Shown: in pieces, positions 36,515 to 45,557 of the stretch
Position numbering within the stretch: position 1 is the stretch's first letter
Layout: each line of letters begins with the position of its first letter
Assembly: GCF_026241195.1 (NCBI RefSeq)
Contig: NZ_JAPFQO010000006.1
Coordinates: forward strand, 310,001-374,000
Origin: Pontibacter anaerobius
GTDB lineage: Bacteria; Bacteroidota; Bacteroidia; Cytophagales; Hymenobacteraceae
Length of the DNA stretch: 64,000 nt
Reading direction: 5' to 3'
Made by a program: the position numbers and the translations under genes
The notes under the pieces: generated by a model
Databases searched by the model: none
Told to the model about the DNA's origin: nothing
The model's input: the letters and a program-made list of their open reading frames with translations, nothing else

Positions 36515-38482
36515 TTAATAATTGTAGCGTACGAATGCCTCCATGGCCTCATAGTCGGCAAGGCCAAGGTTGTGATATTGTTCAGCAGTCTCCCGGTTTC
36601 GCTCCTCGGCGCGAACCCAGAATTCGCGCGAGTCGTCGCCCGGGAACACGGGCGTATCTTTCTGTGACTGATGCTTGAAAATGGCCTGGCGCTTGCGCAC
36701 CACCTCCTGCGGTGATAGCGGAACAGCCATTTCGATTTCGTGGGTTTCAAACTCGTGCCATGCGCCGCGGTACATCCACAGCCAGCAGTCGTTCACCCAT
36801 TCTTCACCGGCATCTCTCAGGCGCTGCAGGGCCTCCACGGTTATGTTAAAGCAGACAATATGAGTGCCGTGCGGATCGGCAAAGTCGCCGGCGGCAAACA
36901 CCTGGTGCGGCTTTACGCGCTGCAGCAGCTCCATCGTCAGCTTAATATCTTCATCAGAAACCGAGTTCTTTTTGTGCTTACCGGTTTCGTAGAAAGGCAG
37001 GGCCATAAAGTGGATATGGTCATCCTCCAGGCCGGCATAACGGGCACCGGCATAAGCTTCACTCTTGCGGATAAAGCCTTTCACATCCATAATCTCCTGT
37101 GTATCTACCTGGTTTGGCTGCTTCTCCTCAATAAAGCCGCGCATGTCGTCGTAGATCTTCTGGAGCTTTGTAGTGTCGGTACCCATGCTCTTGTTAAAGT
37201 CGATGGCGAACTCCACGTAACGCAGCACGTCATCATCCCAAACGGCGGTGTTGCCGGATGTCTGGTAAGCCACATGCACATCATGCCCCTGGTCTACCAG
37301 TCGAATAAACGTACCTCCCATCGAGATCACATCATCGTCCGGGTGAGGGGAGAAGATGACAACGCGCTTCTGAGCAGGCTCGGCACGCTCCGGGCGCTCC
37401 GAGTCATCGGCCTTTGGCTTACCACCCGGCCAGCCGGTAATGGTATGCTGCATCTTGTTAAAGATGTCGATGTTGATGTTGTAGGCCGGGCCATACTCGG
37501 TGGCCAGCTGCGCCATGCCGTTGTTGTTGTAATCTTCGTCAGTGAGCTTCAGGATAGGCTTGTTCAGCGTTTGCGACAACCAGATAACGGCTTTTTTCCT
37601 CAATTGAAGATCCCAAACGCAATCCTTCACCAACCATGGCGTGTTAAAGCGGGTCAGTTCCGAGGCGGCAGACTCGTCCAGCACAAACTCCACGCTGTCG
37701 GATAGCTGCAGGTAAGTAGCCGGCACCTCGCTCGACATTTCCCCTTCCACGGCTTTCTTGATGATCGGCGCTTTTTTCTGGCTCCAGGCCATCAGGATGA
37801 TCTCACGCGCTTTAAAGATGGTACCGATGCCCATGGTAATGGCCTTGGTTGGCACGTTCTCCTTGCCGCCAAAGTCACGGGCTGCATCGCGGCGTGTCAG
37901 GTCGTCCAGGGTAACCAGACGCGTTCCGGAGTTTGGCGCAGAGCCTGGCTCATTAAAACCGATGTGGCCCGTACGACCAATACCCAGGATCTGCAGGTCC
38001 AGTCCGCCAACTTCCTCAATCTGTCGTTCATAGTTCAGGCAGTACTCGTGTATCTCCTCCTTCGGCAGGGTGCCATCCGGAATGTGCACGTTCTCCTTCT
38101 TTATATCGATGTGGTTGAAGAGGTTCTCGTTCATGAACGTAACGTAGCTCTGGGCTGCGTCAGGTTGCATCGGGTAGTACTCGTCGAGGTTAAATGTGAT
38201 GACGTTTCGAAAGCTCAGGCCCTCCTCGCGGTGCATCCTTACCAGTTCTGCATACACACCCACAGGCGTGGCACCGGTGGCCAGACCCAGTATAGCCTGC
38301 TCACCCTGGTCCTGCTTGCTTCTGATCAGGTCGGCAATGCGCTTTGCCACCGTTACAGAGGCAATGTGCTGGTCAGGGTATACGGTAACGGGGAGTTTCT
38401 CGAAACGGGTTTCCTCCAGCAGGTTTAGCCTGGGTTTGTTGCGTTTTGAGTTGAAAGCTGTGTTATTCTTAAGTGGGTGCAT
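36515..38482 (-). CDS. nagB: glucosamine-6-phosphate deaminase with C-terminal LmbE-like deacetylase domain
   Basis: 655 residues, more than twice the usual NagB length. Residues about 30-285 are the deaminase: LGLATGATPVGVYAELVR, TFNLDEYYPM and GRTGHIGFNEPGS with the catalytic residues. Residues about 370-650 are a PIG-L/LmbE domain with FSPHPDDDVISMGG and DPHGTHIVC, the zinc-binding pattern of N-acetylglucosaminyl deacetylases. NagB turns GlcN-6-P into fructose-6-P and ammonia. The fusion is common in Bacteroidota and the role of the second domain there is unsettled. A ROK regulator starts 38 bases upstream on the same strand. Confidence 0.93.
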   Translation of the reverse strand: MHPLKNNTAFNSKRNKPRLNLLEETRFEKLPVTVYPDQHIASVTVAKRIADLIRSKQDQGEQAILGLATGATPVGVYAELVRMHREEGLSFRNVITFNLDEYYPMQPDAAQSYVTFMNENLFNHIDIKKENVHIPDGTLPKEEIHEYCLNYERQIEEVGGLDLQILGIGRTGHIGFNEPGSAPNSGTRLVTLDDLTRRDAARDFGGKENVPTKAITMGIGTIFKAREIILMAWSQKKAPIIKKAVEGEMSSEVPATYLQLSDSVEFVLDESAASELTRFNTPWLVKDCVWDLQLRKKAVIWLSQTLNKPILKLTDEDYNNNGMAQLATEYGPAYNINIDIFNKMQHTITGWPGGKPKADDSERPERAEPAQKRVVIFSPHPDDDVISMGGTFIRLVDQGHDVHVAYQTSGNTAVWDDDVLRYVEFAIDFNKSMGTDTTKLQKIYDDMRGFIEEKQPNQVDTQEIMDVKGFIRKSEAYAGARYAGLEDDHIHFMALPFYETGKHKKNSVSDEDIKLTMELLQRVKPHQVFAAGDFADPHGTHIVCFNITVEALQRLRDAGEEWVNDCWLWMYRGAWHEFETHEIEMAVPLSPQEVVRKRQAIFKHQSQKDTPVFPGDDSREFWVRAEERNRETAEQYHNLGLADYEAMEAFVRYNY

Positions 38483-38520
38483 AATGCGTTTATACTTTGT
38501 TTTACCTCAGTTTTATTTTG

Positions 38521-39771
38521 TTACCTGGCTTGCTCCAGTTGTTGCTCCAGTATGTTCTCCAGCACCGTGGCTGTGGCGCCCATCATACTTGCCTGCAGCC
38601 CCAGCGTTGATAGTGCCATGCTGGTAGATTCGCGCAGCTGCGCCATGCAGTAGGTATTGATGGATTGCTGGATTGGCGTGGTGATCAGCTGGCCAGCTTC
38701 CGCTATCTTGCCCCCAAGTATAACCAGCTCAGGGTTAAACAGCTGTATAAGTATAGCGATACCCTTGCCCAGGTTCACCCCGGTTTCAGAGAGCAGGTTT
38801 ATGGCAAATTGGTCACCTTGGTGGGCGGCGTCGATAATATGTTGCGGCTCCAGTTGCTCCAGTTCTTCAGGGGTTAGCCTGCTGAGTAGCGATTTTTGTC
38901 CGGCTTTTATACCTTCGCGGGCCATGCGGGCCAGGGCAACCCCGGAGGCCATGGTTTCGAGGCAGCCGCGCTTACCGCAGTGGCAAAGGGTGCCGTTCTC
39001 TATCAGTGGGATATGCCCGAACTCTCCGGCAAAGCCCAGGGACCCACCACGCAGCCTGCCGTCCATGATCACGCCTGTACCCACGCCCCAGTCTATGGAA
39101 ATTACAAGTACATCCTGCCTGCCTTTTGCCTGCCCGAACCGAAGCTCTGCCAGCGCGGCGCTTTTTACGTCGTTTTGTATAAATACCGGCTTACCAAGTT
39201 TGTGGCTCAGCACCTCTTGCAGCGACTCCTCCAGTACATCGGTTCTTAAATATGTTCTGCTGTCTCCTTCCTTGCTTGCCACCAGGCCGGGCATACTTAC
39301 GCCAATGCCCACCAAGCGCTGCTGGTCTATACCCGAAGCAGAAATGAGGTCTTTCACCCAACCACACAAGGTATCTAGGCCGCTCAGGTCTTCCGGTAAA
39401 GTATAGCTGTAGGTCTGGACGGGGGTAACCTGGTTATTGTTATTGTCCATGATCGCCATGCGGGTGCTGAAGCGGTCCATGTCGATGCTGAGGACAAAGA
39501 GGGAACTGTTGCGGAGTCCGTAGAGATCGGGTTTTCGGCCGCCCACTGATTTGCCAAGCCCCTGCTTCTCCACCAGCCCTTCAGAAATGAGCTCACCCAA
39601 TAAGCCCATGGATGTAGGGGAACTGATGTTGAAGCGAGAGCAAATGTCGGCATTGGTGCGGGCACCTTTTACATACAGGTGTCTGATTATCTTTACTTTC
39701 TGTAAAAATTTCTTCTTCTCAACATTGTTGAGGGTTTCCAGATGATCTGTATGTAAAGTTAAGGTGCTCAT
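38521..39771 (-). CDS. ROK family regulator (NagC/XylR type)
   Basis: 416 residues. An N-terminal winged helix-turn-helix (VKIIRHLYVKGARTNADICS with RFNISSPTSMGLLGELISEG) precedes a ROK sugar-kinase-like domain: VLSIDMDRFSTRMAIMD, IGVSMPGLV, VISIDWGVGTGVIMDG and the zinc motif CHCGKRGCLE. It is transcribed just ahead of nagB, so it probably senses GlcNAc- or GlcN-derived sugars. It is divergent from the GH9 gene over a 199-base intergenic region, and may also control that gene. Confidence 0.9.
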   Translation of the reverse strand: MSTLTLHTDHLETLNNVEKKKFLQKVKIIRHLYVKGARTNADICSRFNISSPTSMGLLGELISEGLVEKQGLGKSVGGRKPDLYGLRNSSLFVLSIDMDRFSTRMAIMDNNNNQVTPVQTYSYTLPEDLSGLDTLCGWVKDLISASGIDQQRLVGIGVSMPGLVASKEGDSRTYLRTDVLEESLQEVLSHKLGKPVFIQNDVKSAALAELRFGQAKGRQDVLVISIDWGVGTGVIMDGRLRGGSLGFAGEFGHIPLIENGTLCHCGKRGCLETMASGVALARMAREGIKAGQKSLLSRLTPEELEQLEPQHIIDAAHQGDQFAINLLSETGVNLGKGIAILIQLFNPELVILGGKIAEAGQLITTPIQQSINTYCMAQLRESTSMALSTLGLQASMMGATATVLENILEQQLEQAR

Positions 39772-39970
39772 GCACGTTGCGCGTAAAACCTATCCCTGCA
39801 ATATTAACAAACAGTTTTAGCTAAGACAAAAACTTTCATAAAATATTTTTGCAAAGTATCCCTTTAAGATAAAATTTGTGATTAATGTTGTCCTGCAGTA
39901 CTACCTATACTTGTGTTTTAACTGCTGTTGCTTAATTTGAGCCTGAGAACATTTCTATATACGCATACGC

Positions 39971-41785
39971 ATGAAAAAAAATCTACTGGTGCTTTTGCTG
40001 TACTTGGTTGGGGTGCATAACCTTCTGGCACAGGATGCCTGGATCAGGGTAAACCAGCTCGGCTACTTGCCCGAAATCCAGAAAGTGGCGGTATGGGCCA
40101 GCAAGGAGCAGGGAAAGAAGGTAAAGAAGTTCAGGCTCCGAGATGCACAGACCCATAAAGTCGTGTATCGCTCGAAAGAGGTGCAGAACTTTGGAGCCTT
40201 TACCGCATTTGAAAGCACCTCCCGACTCGATTTTTCTGATTTCAATCAGACAGGCTCATTTTACATTGAAAGTGGTACCGTAAAGTCGCCCGCTTTCCGT
40301 ATTGGCAACGACGTGTATGACCATACCGCTGATTTTGTGCTGCGCTACATGCGCCAGCAGCGCTGCGGCTTTAACCCTTTCCTGCAGGACTCTTGCCACA
40401 CGGCTGATGGCTTCAGGGTTTTCCACCCTTCCGGCGACTCAGCCTACGTGAATGTGGTGGGCGGTTGGCACGACGCCAGCGATTACCTGCAATACGTTAC
40501 CACCTCGGCCAATGCCACATTCCAGCTGCTTTTTGCCTACGAGCATAACCCAGATGCCTTCGGGGATGAGCATGATGCTGCCGGCCTGCAGGGCAGCAAC
40601 GGCATACCCGATATACTGGACGAGGCAAAATGGGGCCTGGACTGGCTGTTGCGTATGTACCTCGGCAAAGACCAGATGTATAACCAGATTGCGGATGACC
40701 GCGACCATGCCGGATACCGCCTGCCTAACCAAGACAAAGTAAATTATGGAAAAGGCAGGCAACGCCCGGTATACTTTATCACCGGGGAACCGCAGGGGAT
40801 GAAGTATAAAAACCGCGCCACCGGAGCAGCCAGCACGGCCGGCAAGTATACTTCAGCCTTTATGTTAGGGGCCGAGCTGCTGCAAAAGTATGATGCTGTC
40901 TATGCCGATATCCTTCGCGACCGTGCCCTTCAGGCCTTTGCCTTTGGGTTATCCAAGCCGGGTGTGAGCCAGACAGCTCCGGGTAGTGCGCCATACTTTT
41001 ATGAGGAGGATAACTGGGAGGATGATATGGAACTGGCCGCAACGCAGCTGGCAAGGTTCACTGGAGAAGAAAAATACCTCCGGCAGGCCCAACAGTTCGG
41101 CGAAAAAGAACCAGTTACTCCCTGGATGGGAGCCGACACCGCCCGCCATTACCAGTGGTACCCGTTCCTGAACCTGGGGCATTATTACCTGGCCAGCAGC
41201 AAGGCACAAAACAAGGAGCAATTTATTGGCTTCCTGCGCCAGGGGCTGGAAGGCGTGTACCAGCGTGGCAAAGGCAACGCGTTTCAGATGGGGGTGCCGT
41301 TTATCTGGTGCTCCAACAACCTGGTAGCAGCCATACTTACCCAAAGCCACCTCTACCGCCAACTAACTGGCGATACCAGGTATGAAGCCATGGAGGCCAG
41401 CCTGCGCGACTGGTTGTTTGGGGCCAACCCCTGGGGCACCAGTATGATTGTGGGCCTGCCGGAGAAAGGTGATTACCCGGTGCACCCACACTCTTCGCTC
41501 ACGCTGCTGCACAACTACAGGCTGGATGGCGGTTTGGTGGACGGGCCGGTGTATGGCAGTATCTTCAATAACCTGAAAGGCCTTACGCTAATGGCCGCCG
41601 ATGAGTATAGCGCTTTTCAATCCGACCTGGTGGTATATCATGATGATTTCGGGGATTACTCTACCAACGAGCCAACCATGGATGGCACTGCCAGCCTGAC
41701 CTATTACTTAGCTGCCATGCAAGAGGAGGGGAAGAAACAGGCGGAAGAGGCAGTGGGGCAAGAGGAGCAGGAAACAAAGAGATAG
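39971..41785 (+). CDS. glycoside hydrolase family 9 with N-terminal Ig-like domain
   Basis: 604 residues, signal peptide ending NLLAQ. An N-terminal CelD_N-like Ig domain (IRVNQLGYLPEIQKVAVWAS) precedes the (alpha/alpha)6 catalytic domain. Catalytic aspartates lie in GGWHDASDY (D168, D171) and the acid in NEPTMDG (E567). GH9 is classically endoglucanase, but some bacterial members are exo-beta-glucosaminidases. Lying divergent from a ROK regulator beside nagB, it could act on chitosan or glucosamine oligosaccharides. That is inference, and cellulase remains possible. Confidence 0.9.
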   Translation: MKKNLLVLLLYLVGVHNLLAQDAWIRVNQLGYLPEIQKVAVWASKEQGKKVKKFRLRDAQTHKVVYRSKEVQNFGAFTAFESTSRLDFSDFNQTGSFYIESGTVKSPAFRIGNDVYDHTADFVLRYMRQQRCGFNPFLQDSCHTADGFRVFHPSGDSAYVNVVGGWHDASDYLQYVTTSANATFQLLFAYEHNPDAFGDEHDAAGLQGSNGIPDILDEAKWGLDWLLRMYLGKDQMYNQIADDRDHAGYRLPNQDKVNYGKGRQRPVYFITGEPQGMKYKNRATGAASTAGKYTSAFMLGAELLQKYDAVYADILRDRALQAFAFGLSKPGVSQTAPGSAPYFYEEDNWEDDMELAATQLARFTGEEKYLRQAQQFGEKEPVTPWMGADTARHYQWYPFLNLGHYYLASSKAQNKEQFIGFLRQGLEGVYQRGKGNAFQMGVPFIWCSNNLVAAILTQSHLYRQLTGDTRYEAMEASLRDWLFGANPWGTSMIVGLPEKGDYPVHPHSSLTLLHNYRLDGGLVDGPVYGSIFNNLKGLTLMAADEYSAFQSDLVVYHDDFGDYSTNEPTMDGTASLTYYLAAMQEEGKKQAEEAVGQEEQETKR

Positions 41786-41808
41786 CGTGATAATTCTGTA
41801 TACTTTGC

Positions 41809-41840
41809 TTTAAAGATCTCCTACCCCTGCAATACCTTTG
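41809..41840 (+). promoter_or_regulatory. candidate promoter of the dacB operon
   Basis: TTTA at 41809-41812, a 20-base spacer and TACCTTTG at 41833-41840 (exact -7 consensus). The predicted start near 41847 leaves a leader of about 48 bases before the dacB ATG at 41895. Confidence 0.55.
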
Positions 41841-41894
41841 AATATATATGCCTTTTTGCTTATTTAAGACTTTCAACCTGAACGCCGAGAACCA

Positions 41895-43241
41895 ATGCGC
41901 CTGATAAACCCGATTTCCAGATGGGGGATGCTGTTTAGCCTGCTCCTGAGTATGGCCTGTGGTAGCAAGGTGCCCACCACATCGGCAGAGGAGGTGCGTT
42001 TCGGCCCGGCTGAGATTAAAAAGGAGGTGGCTGAGTCGGAGGTGCTGCGGCAGAGCTTTGTGGGCTTTGCGCTTTACGATCCGGAACTGGGGCAAATGGT
42101 GGTGGAGCATAACGCCGATAAGTACTTTGTGCCGGCCTCTAACACCAAGCTTTTCACTTTTTACGCCTCGCTTAAAATGCTGGGCGACTCTATACCCGCG
42201 CTGAAGTACGTGAGCCGTGGTGATTCGCTTATTTTCTGGGGTACCGGCGATCCAACCTTCACTCACATGGACCTGAAGAACACGTTGGCCTACGAGTTTC
42301 TGAAGAACCGCCCCGAGGAGAAGCTATACTATGTGGATGCCCCCTTTACGAGTACACCCTTCGCCACGAACTGGGGTTGGGATGATTACAATTATTATTA
42401 CCAACCGGAGCGCAACGTGTTCCCGATCCACGGTAATGTCATCAAATTCGCTAAAGAAGAGGGAAAGCCATTTACAACCACACCCGCATACTTTGAAAAG
42501 AACATTGTGGTGGATACGGCCGCTTCGCGCTCGGAAGATGCTTTTGTAAGAGGCTGGCGCACGAATAAAATAGCCTATCACCCAAGATATGCGGCAGCGA
42601 AGTTCTCTACCGAGGTTCCATTTATCACCTCTCCCGAGATGGTGGTGACACTGCTGGCCGACACACTCAAACGACCTGTTGAGTTGCTTAAAGCGGCGGT
42701 GCCGGAAGGGGGAAAGATCTTTTACGGCCTACCCACCGACACAGTGCTGCGGCGCATGCTGCAGGTGAGCGACAACCTGATGGCGGAACAACTGATGGCG
42801 CTCAGCTCCGGCACACTTTCCGACACCCTCTCAGTGGAACGTGCGATAAAACACGTAAAAGAGACTTACCTGGCAGATCTGCCGGATGAACCGGTCTGGA
42901 TCGACGGCTCCGGCCTCTCGAGCATGAACATGTTCACGCCCCGCAGCATCATCGCGCTGCTGCAAAAATTGATGCAGGAGCGACCGCAGGAACGGCTGTT
43001 GCCCATGCTGGCTGTTGGCGGAAGGCCGGGCACTTTCCGTAATATTTATAAGGCCGATATCCCTTTCGTGTTCGGCAAATCGGGTACCTTGTCGCATGTG
43101 CATAACCAGAGCGGTTATATTATCACCAAAAGCGGAAAGTTGCTGCTATTCAGCTTTATGAACAACAACTATAAAGTGCCTACCTCGGATATACGGAATG
43201 AGATGGTGCGGATCATGACGAAGGTGCACAACAGTTATTGA
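41895..43241 (+). CDS. dacB: D-alanyl-D-alanine carboxypeptidase/endopeptidase (PBP4, S13 family) lipoprotein
   Basis: 448 residues with lipobox ending SMAC. The three penicillin-binding motifs are present: SNTK (S82, K85), SDNLMAEQ and FGKSGTLSH. The S13 fold removes the terminal D-alanine or opens peptide cross-links in peptidoglycan. It has its own promoter and is 136 bases upstream of a dipeptide epimerase on the same strand, so the two could be co-transcribed. Being a lipoprotein it should sit at the outer or inner membrane facing the periplasm. Confidence 0.93.
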   Translation: MRLINPISRWGMLFSLLLSMACGSKVPTTSAEEVRFGPAEIKKEVAESEVLRQSFVGFALYDPELGQMVVEHNADKYFVPASNTKLFTFYASLKMLGDSIPALKYVSRGDSLIFWGTGDPTFTHMDLKNTLAYEFLKNRPEEKLYYVDAPFTSTPFATNWGWDDYNYYYQPERNVFPIHGNVIKFAKEEGKPFTTTPAYFEKNIVVDTAASRSEDAFVRGWRTNKIAYHPRYAAAKFSTEVPFITSPEMVVTLLADTLKRPVELLKAAVPEGGKIFYGLPTDTVLRRMLQVSDNLMAEQLMALSSGTLSDTLSVERAIKHVKETYLADLPDEPVWIDGSGLSSMNMFTPRSIIALLQKLMQERPQERLLPMLAVGGRPGTFRNIYKADIPFVFGKSGTLSHVHNQSGYIITKSGKLLLFSFMNNNYKVPTSDIRNEMVRIMTKVHNSY

Positions 43242-43377
43242 TTTGTGCACGACATCTTCGAACTACAAATCATACTTCTGCACAAACCAGTTTATTAAAG
43301 TATAAAATAGCCTGAAGCAGTATAGCTTCTAACCACGTACAAACATCAACCTTAACATACCAAACAGAACTACTGCC

Positions 43378-44391
43378 ATGAAACTTACCATCCGGTCTTT
43401 TGACCTGCCGCTGAAGCATACCTTTACCATTTCCTATGACTCTCGCGATACACAACCCACTATGATCGTGGAGCTGGAGCAGAACGGGCACAAAGGCTAT
43501 GGCGAGGCCACCAGCAACCCTTACTATGGCTTCACCATTGAGAGCATGACGGAGGCGCTGGAAAACATCCGTGAGCAAATTGAGGCGACTGAACTGAAAC
43601 AGCCGGAGGATTTCTGGGCACAGATGCAGCCGCACCTGGCCAATAATCCCTTTGCATTATGCGCCCTCGATATGGCCGCCAACGACCTTTACGGAAAGCT
43701 GAAAGGGCAGCCACTTTACAAAATATGGGGACTGAGCCCCGACCACAACCCGCTCACAGACTATACCATTGGCATCGATACCATTGATAACATGGTGAAG
43801 AAGCTGAAGGAGATGCCTTGGCCGCTGTACAAGATAAAATTAGGTACTAAGGAGGATGTGGCTATTATTAAAGAGCTGCGCAAGCATACTGATGCCGTGT
43901 TCCGGGTGGATGCCAACTGCGCCTGGGGTGTGGAGGGGACCATCGAGAACTCCAAGCAACTGAAACCCCTTAATGTGGAGTTTATAGAGCAGCCGATGCG
44001 CGCTGACGATATGGACGGCATGAAACAGGTATACCGGCAGTCGGTGTTGCCACTGATAGCCGACGAGAGCTGCATTACCGAAAGTGATGTGGCCAAGTGC
44101 CAGGGCCACTTCCATGGTGTGAACGTGAAACTGGTGAAAGCAGGCGGCCTGACACCTGCGCGGCGCATGCTGAAAGAAGCCCGTGAGCTGGGAATGAAAA
44201 CCATGGTGGGCTGCATGACTGAATCTACGGTAGGTATCTCGGCCATCGCGCAGCTGTTGCCGATGCTTGATTACGTGGATATGGACGGTCCGCTACTTAT
44301 CAGCAAAGATATCGCCCGCGGCATTACCATCGACTACGGCAAAATACACTACAGCACTGTAAACGGAACCGGTGCCGAGTTAATCGCCTGA
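43378..44391 (+). CDS. L-Ala-D/L-Glu (dipeptide) epimerase
   Basis: 337 residues of the enolase superfamily, with an N-terminal cap (RSFDLPLKHTFTISYDSRDT) and a barrel carrying LYKIKLGTKEDV, VFRVDANCAWG and IADESC metal-ligand segments, then KLVKAGGLTPARRM. The lysine of YKIKLGT and the later lysine of VNVKLVKAGG are the usual catalytic pair. This best fits the dipeptide epimerase class that inverts the glutamate of L-Ala-D-Glu from murein. o-Succinylbenzoate synthase (MenC), missing from the men cluster here, belongs to the same superfamily, but the neighbours favour epimerase. Confidence 0.85.
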   Translation: MKLTIRSFDLPLKHTFTISYDSRDTQPTMIVELEQNGHKGYGEATSNPYYGFTIESMTEALENIREQIEATELKQPEDFWAQMQPHLANNPFALCALDMAANDLYGKLKGQPLYKIWGLSPDHNPLTDYTIGIDTIDNMVKKLKEMPWPLYKIKLGTKEDVAIIKELRKHTDAVFRVDANCAWGVEGTIENSKQLKPLNVEFIEQPMRADDMDGMKQVYRQSVLPLIADESCITESDVAKCQGHFHGVNVKLVKAGGLTPARRMLKEARELGMKTMVGCMTESTVGISAIAQLLPMLDYVDMDGPLLISKDIARGITIDYGKIHYSTVNGTGAELIA

Positions 44392-45479
44392 TGAGCAAGC
44401 CTGCCTATACCGACCACCTGCCGGGCCGCACCGTGATGCTGGAGGGGGAGGAGTTTCTCTACTGCAGCGGCACCTCTTACCTGGGTATGGCCTGTAATAA
44501 GGCTTTTCAGCAACTGGTGCTCGAGGGCATGCAGCGTTACGGCACCAATTACTCCAGCTCCCGGCGCTCCAACCTGCGCCTGCAGGTGTACGGACAGGTG
44601 GAAGAGCAGCTGACACGTATCAGCGGGGCCGAGGCGGCTGTTACCATGTCGTCGGGGTTTTTGATGGGGCAAACGCTGGCGCAGGTGCTGCGCAACCGGG
44701 GGCGGTTTCTGTATGCCCCGGCAGCACACCCGGCCCTGTGGCTGGATGAGTGCGCAGCAGGCCAGGCCAACGCCGATATCACCTTTAGCGAGTGGACAGA
44801 CCTGGTGCTGGAGGAGGTGCAGGCATCTGATAAGGAGCGCTTTATACTTATCTGCAACGCTCTGGACCCCCTTAAGGCCGAAAGCTATACTTTTGACTGG
44901 GTGGCGCAGCTGCCGGAGCAGCAGAAAATCATACTTGTGGTTGATGACTCCCATGGCTTCGGGGTGACCGGGCCGGAAGGTGCTGGCATTTACCCGGCGC
45001 TCAGCAAGTATAAAAATGTAGACCTGGTAGTGGTGAGTTCTTTTGGGAAGGCGCTCGGCGTGCCGGCCGGTTTCATACTTGCCTCGAAAGAAATGGTGGA
45101 GCTGGTAAAGGCAAGCCCATACTTTGGCGGGGCTTCCCCGGCCATACCGGCGTACCTGCATGCTTACCTGCAGGCAGGCGAAGTGATAAAAGAGGCGAGA
45201 GGGCGGTTGCAGCAGAACATCCATACTTTTCTGGGGCAAGTGGAGCAGGCGGAGCAGCTGTTCCGCTTTATCCCGGATTACCCGGTATACAGCACCTCGC
45301 ATGAAAGTATGGCAGCGTATCTGCACCAGCACCGCATACTCATTTCCAGCTTCCGCTACCCAACCAATGAGAGTGCACCCATCAACCGGGTTATCTTAAG
45401 CAGCCTGCACACGCCTGCCGATTTGCAACGGCTGGCGGAGGCGGTAAACCAATTCTCTGCAAAATTTGTCATAAATTAG
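44391..45479 (+). CDS. AONS/KBL-type PLP enzyme
   Basis: 362 residues. It starts at the base that ends the epimerase stop (TGATG). The fold is that of alpha-oxoamine synthases: YCSGTSYLGMACNKAF, NYSSSRRSNLRLQVYGQVEEQ, VDDSHGFGVTGPEG and the PLP-binding lysine in VVSSFGKALGVPAGFIL. Family members join an amino acid to an acyl-CoA (L-alanine with pimeloyl-CoA for biotin, or glycine with acetyl-CoA). Its coupling to the dipeptide epimerase suggests that it uses alanine or another murein-derived amino acid. It is about 30 residues shorter than typical BioF. Confidence 0.8.
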   Translation: MSKPAYTDHLPGRTVMLEGEEFLYCSGTSYLGMACNKAFQQLVLEGMQRYGTNYSSSRRSNLRLQVYGQVEEQLTRISGAEAAVTMSSGFLMGQTLAQVLRNRGRFLYAPAAHPALWLDECAAGQANADITFSEWTDLVLEEVQASDKERFILICNALDPLKAESYTFDWVAQLPEQQKIILVVDDSHGFGVTGPEGAGIYPALSKYKNVDLVVVSSFGKALGVPAGFILASKEMVELVKASPYFGGASPAIPAYLHAYLQAGEVIKEARGRLQQNIHTFLGQVEQAEQLFRFIPDYPVYSTSHESMAAYLHQHRILISSFRYPTNESAPINRVILSSLHTPADLQRLAEAVNQFSAKFVIN

Positions 45480-45557
45480 AGTTTCGACTTAAATAAACTT
45501 ATCAACCTGATACTAGAACCTGTTGCGGCCTTGATTAGCCGCGGCGCCTTATAAAAC

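Noticed and set aside
43378-44391. Enolase-superfamily gene as the missing menC
   Set aside because: The neighbours are murein peptide genes and the motifs fit dipeptide epimerase better; a phylogeny would settle it.
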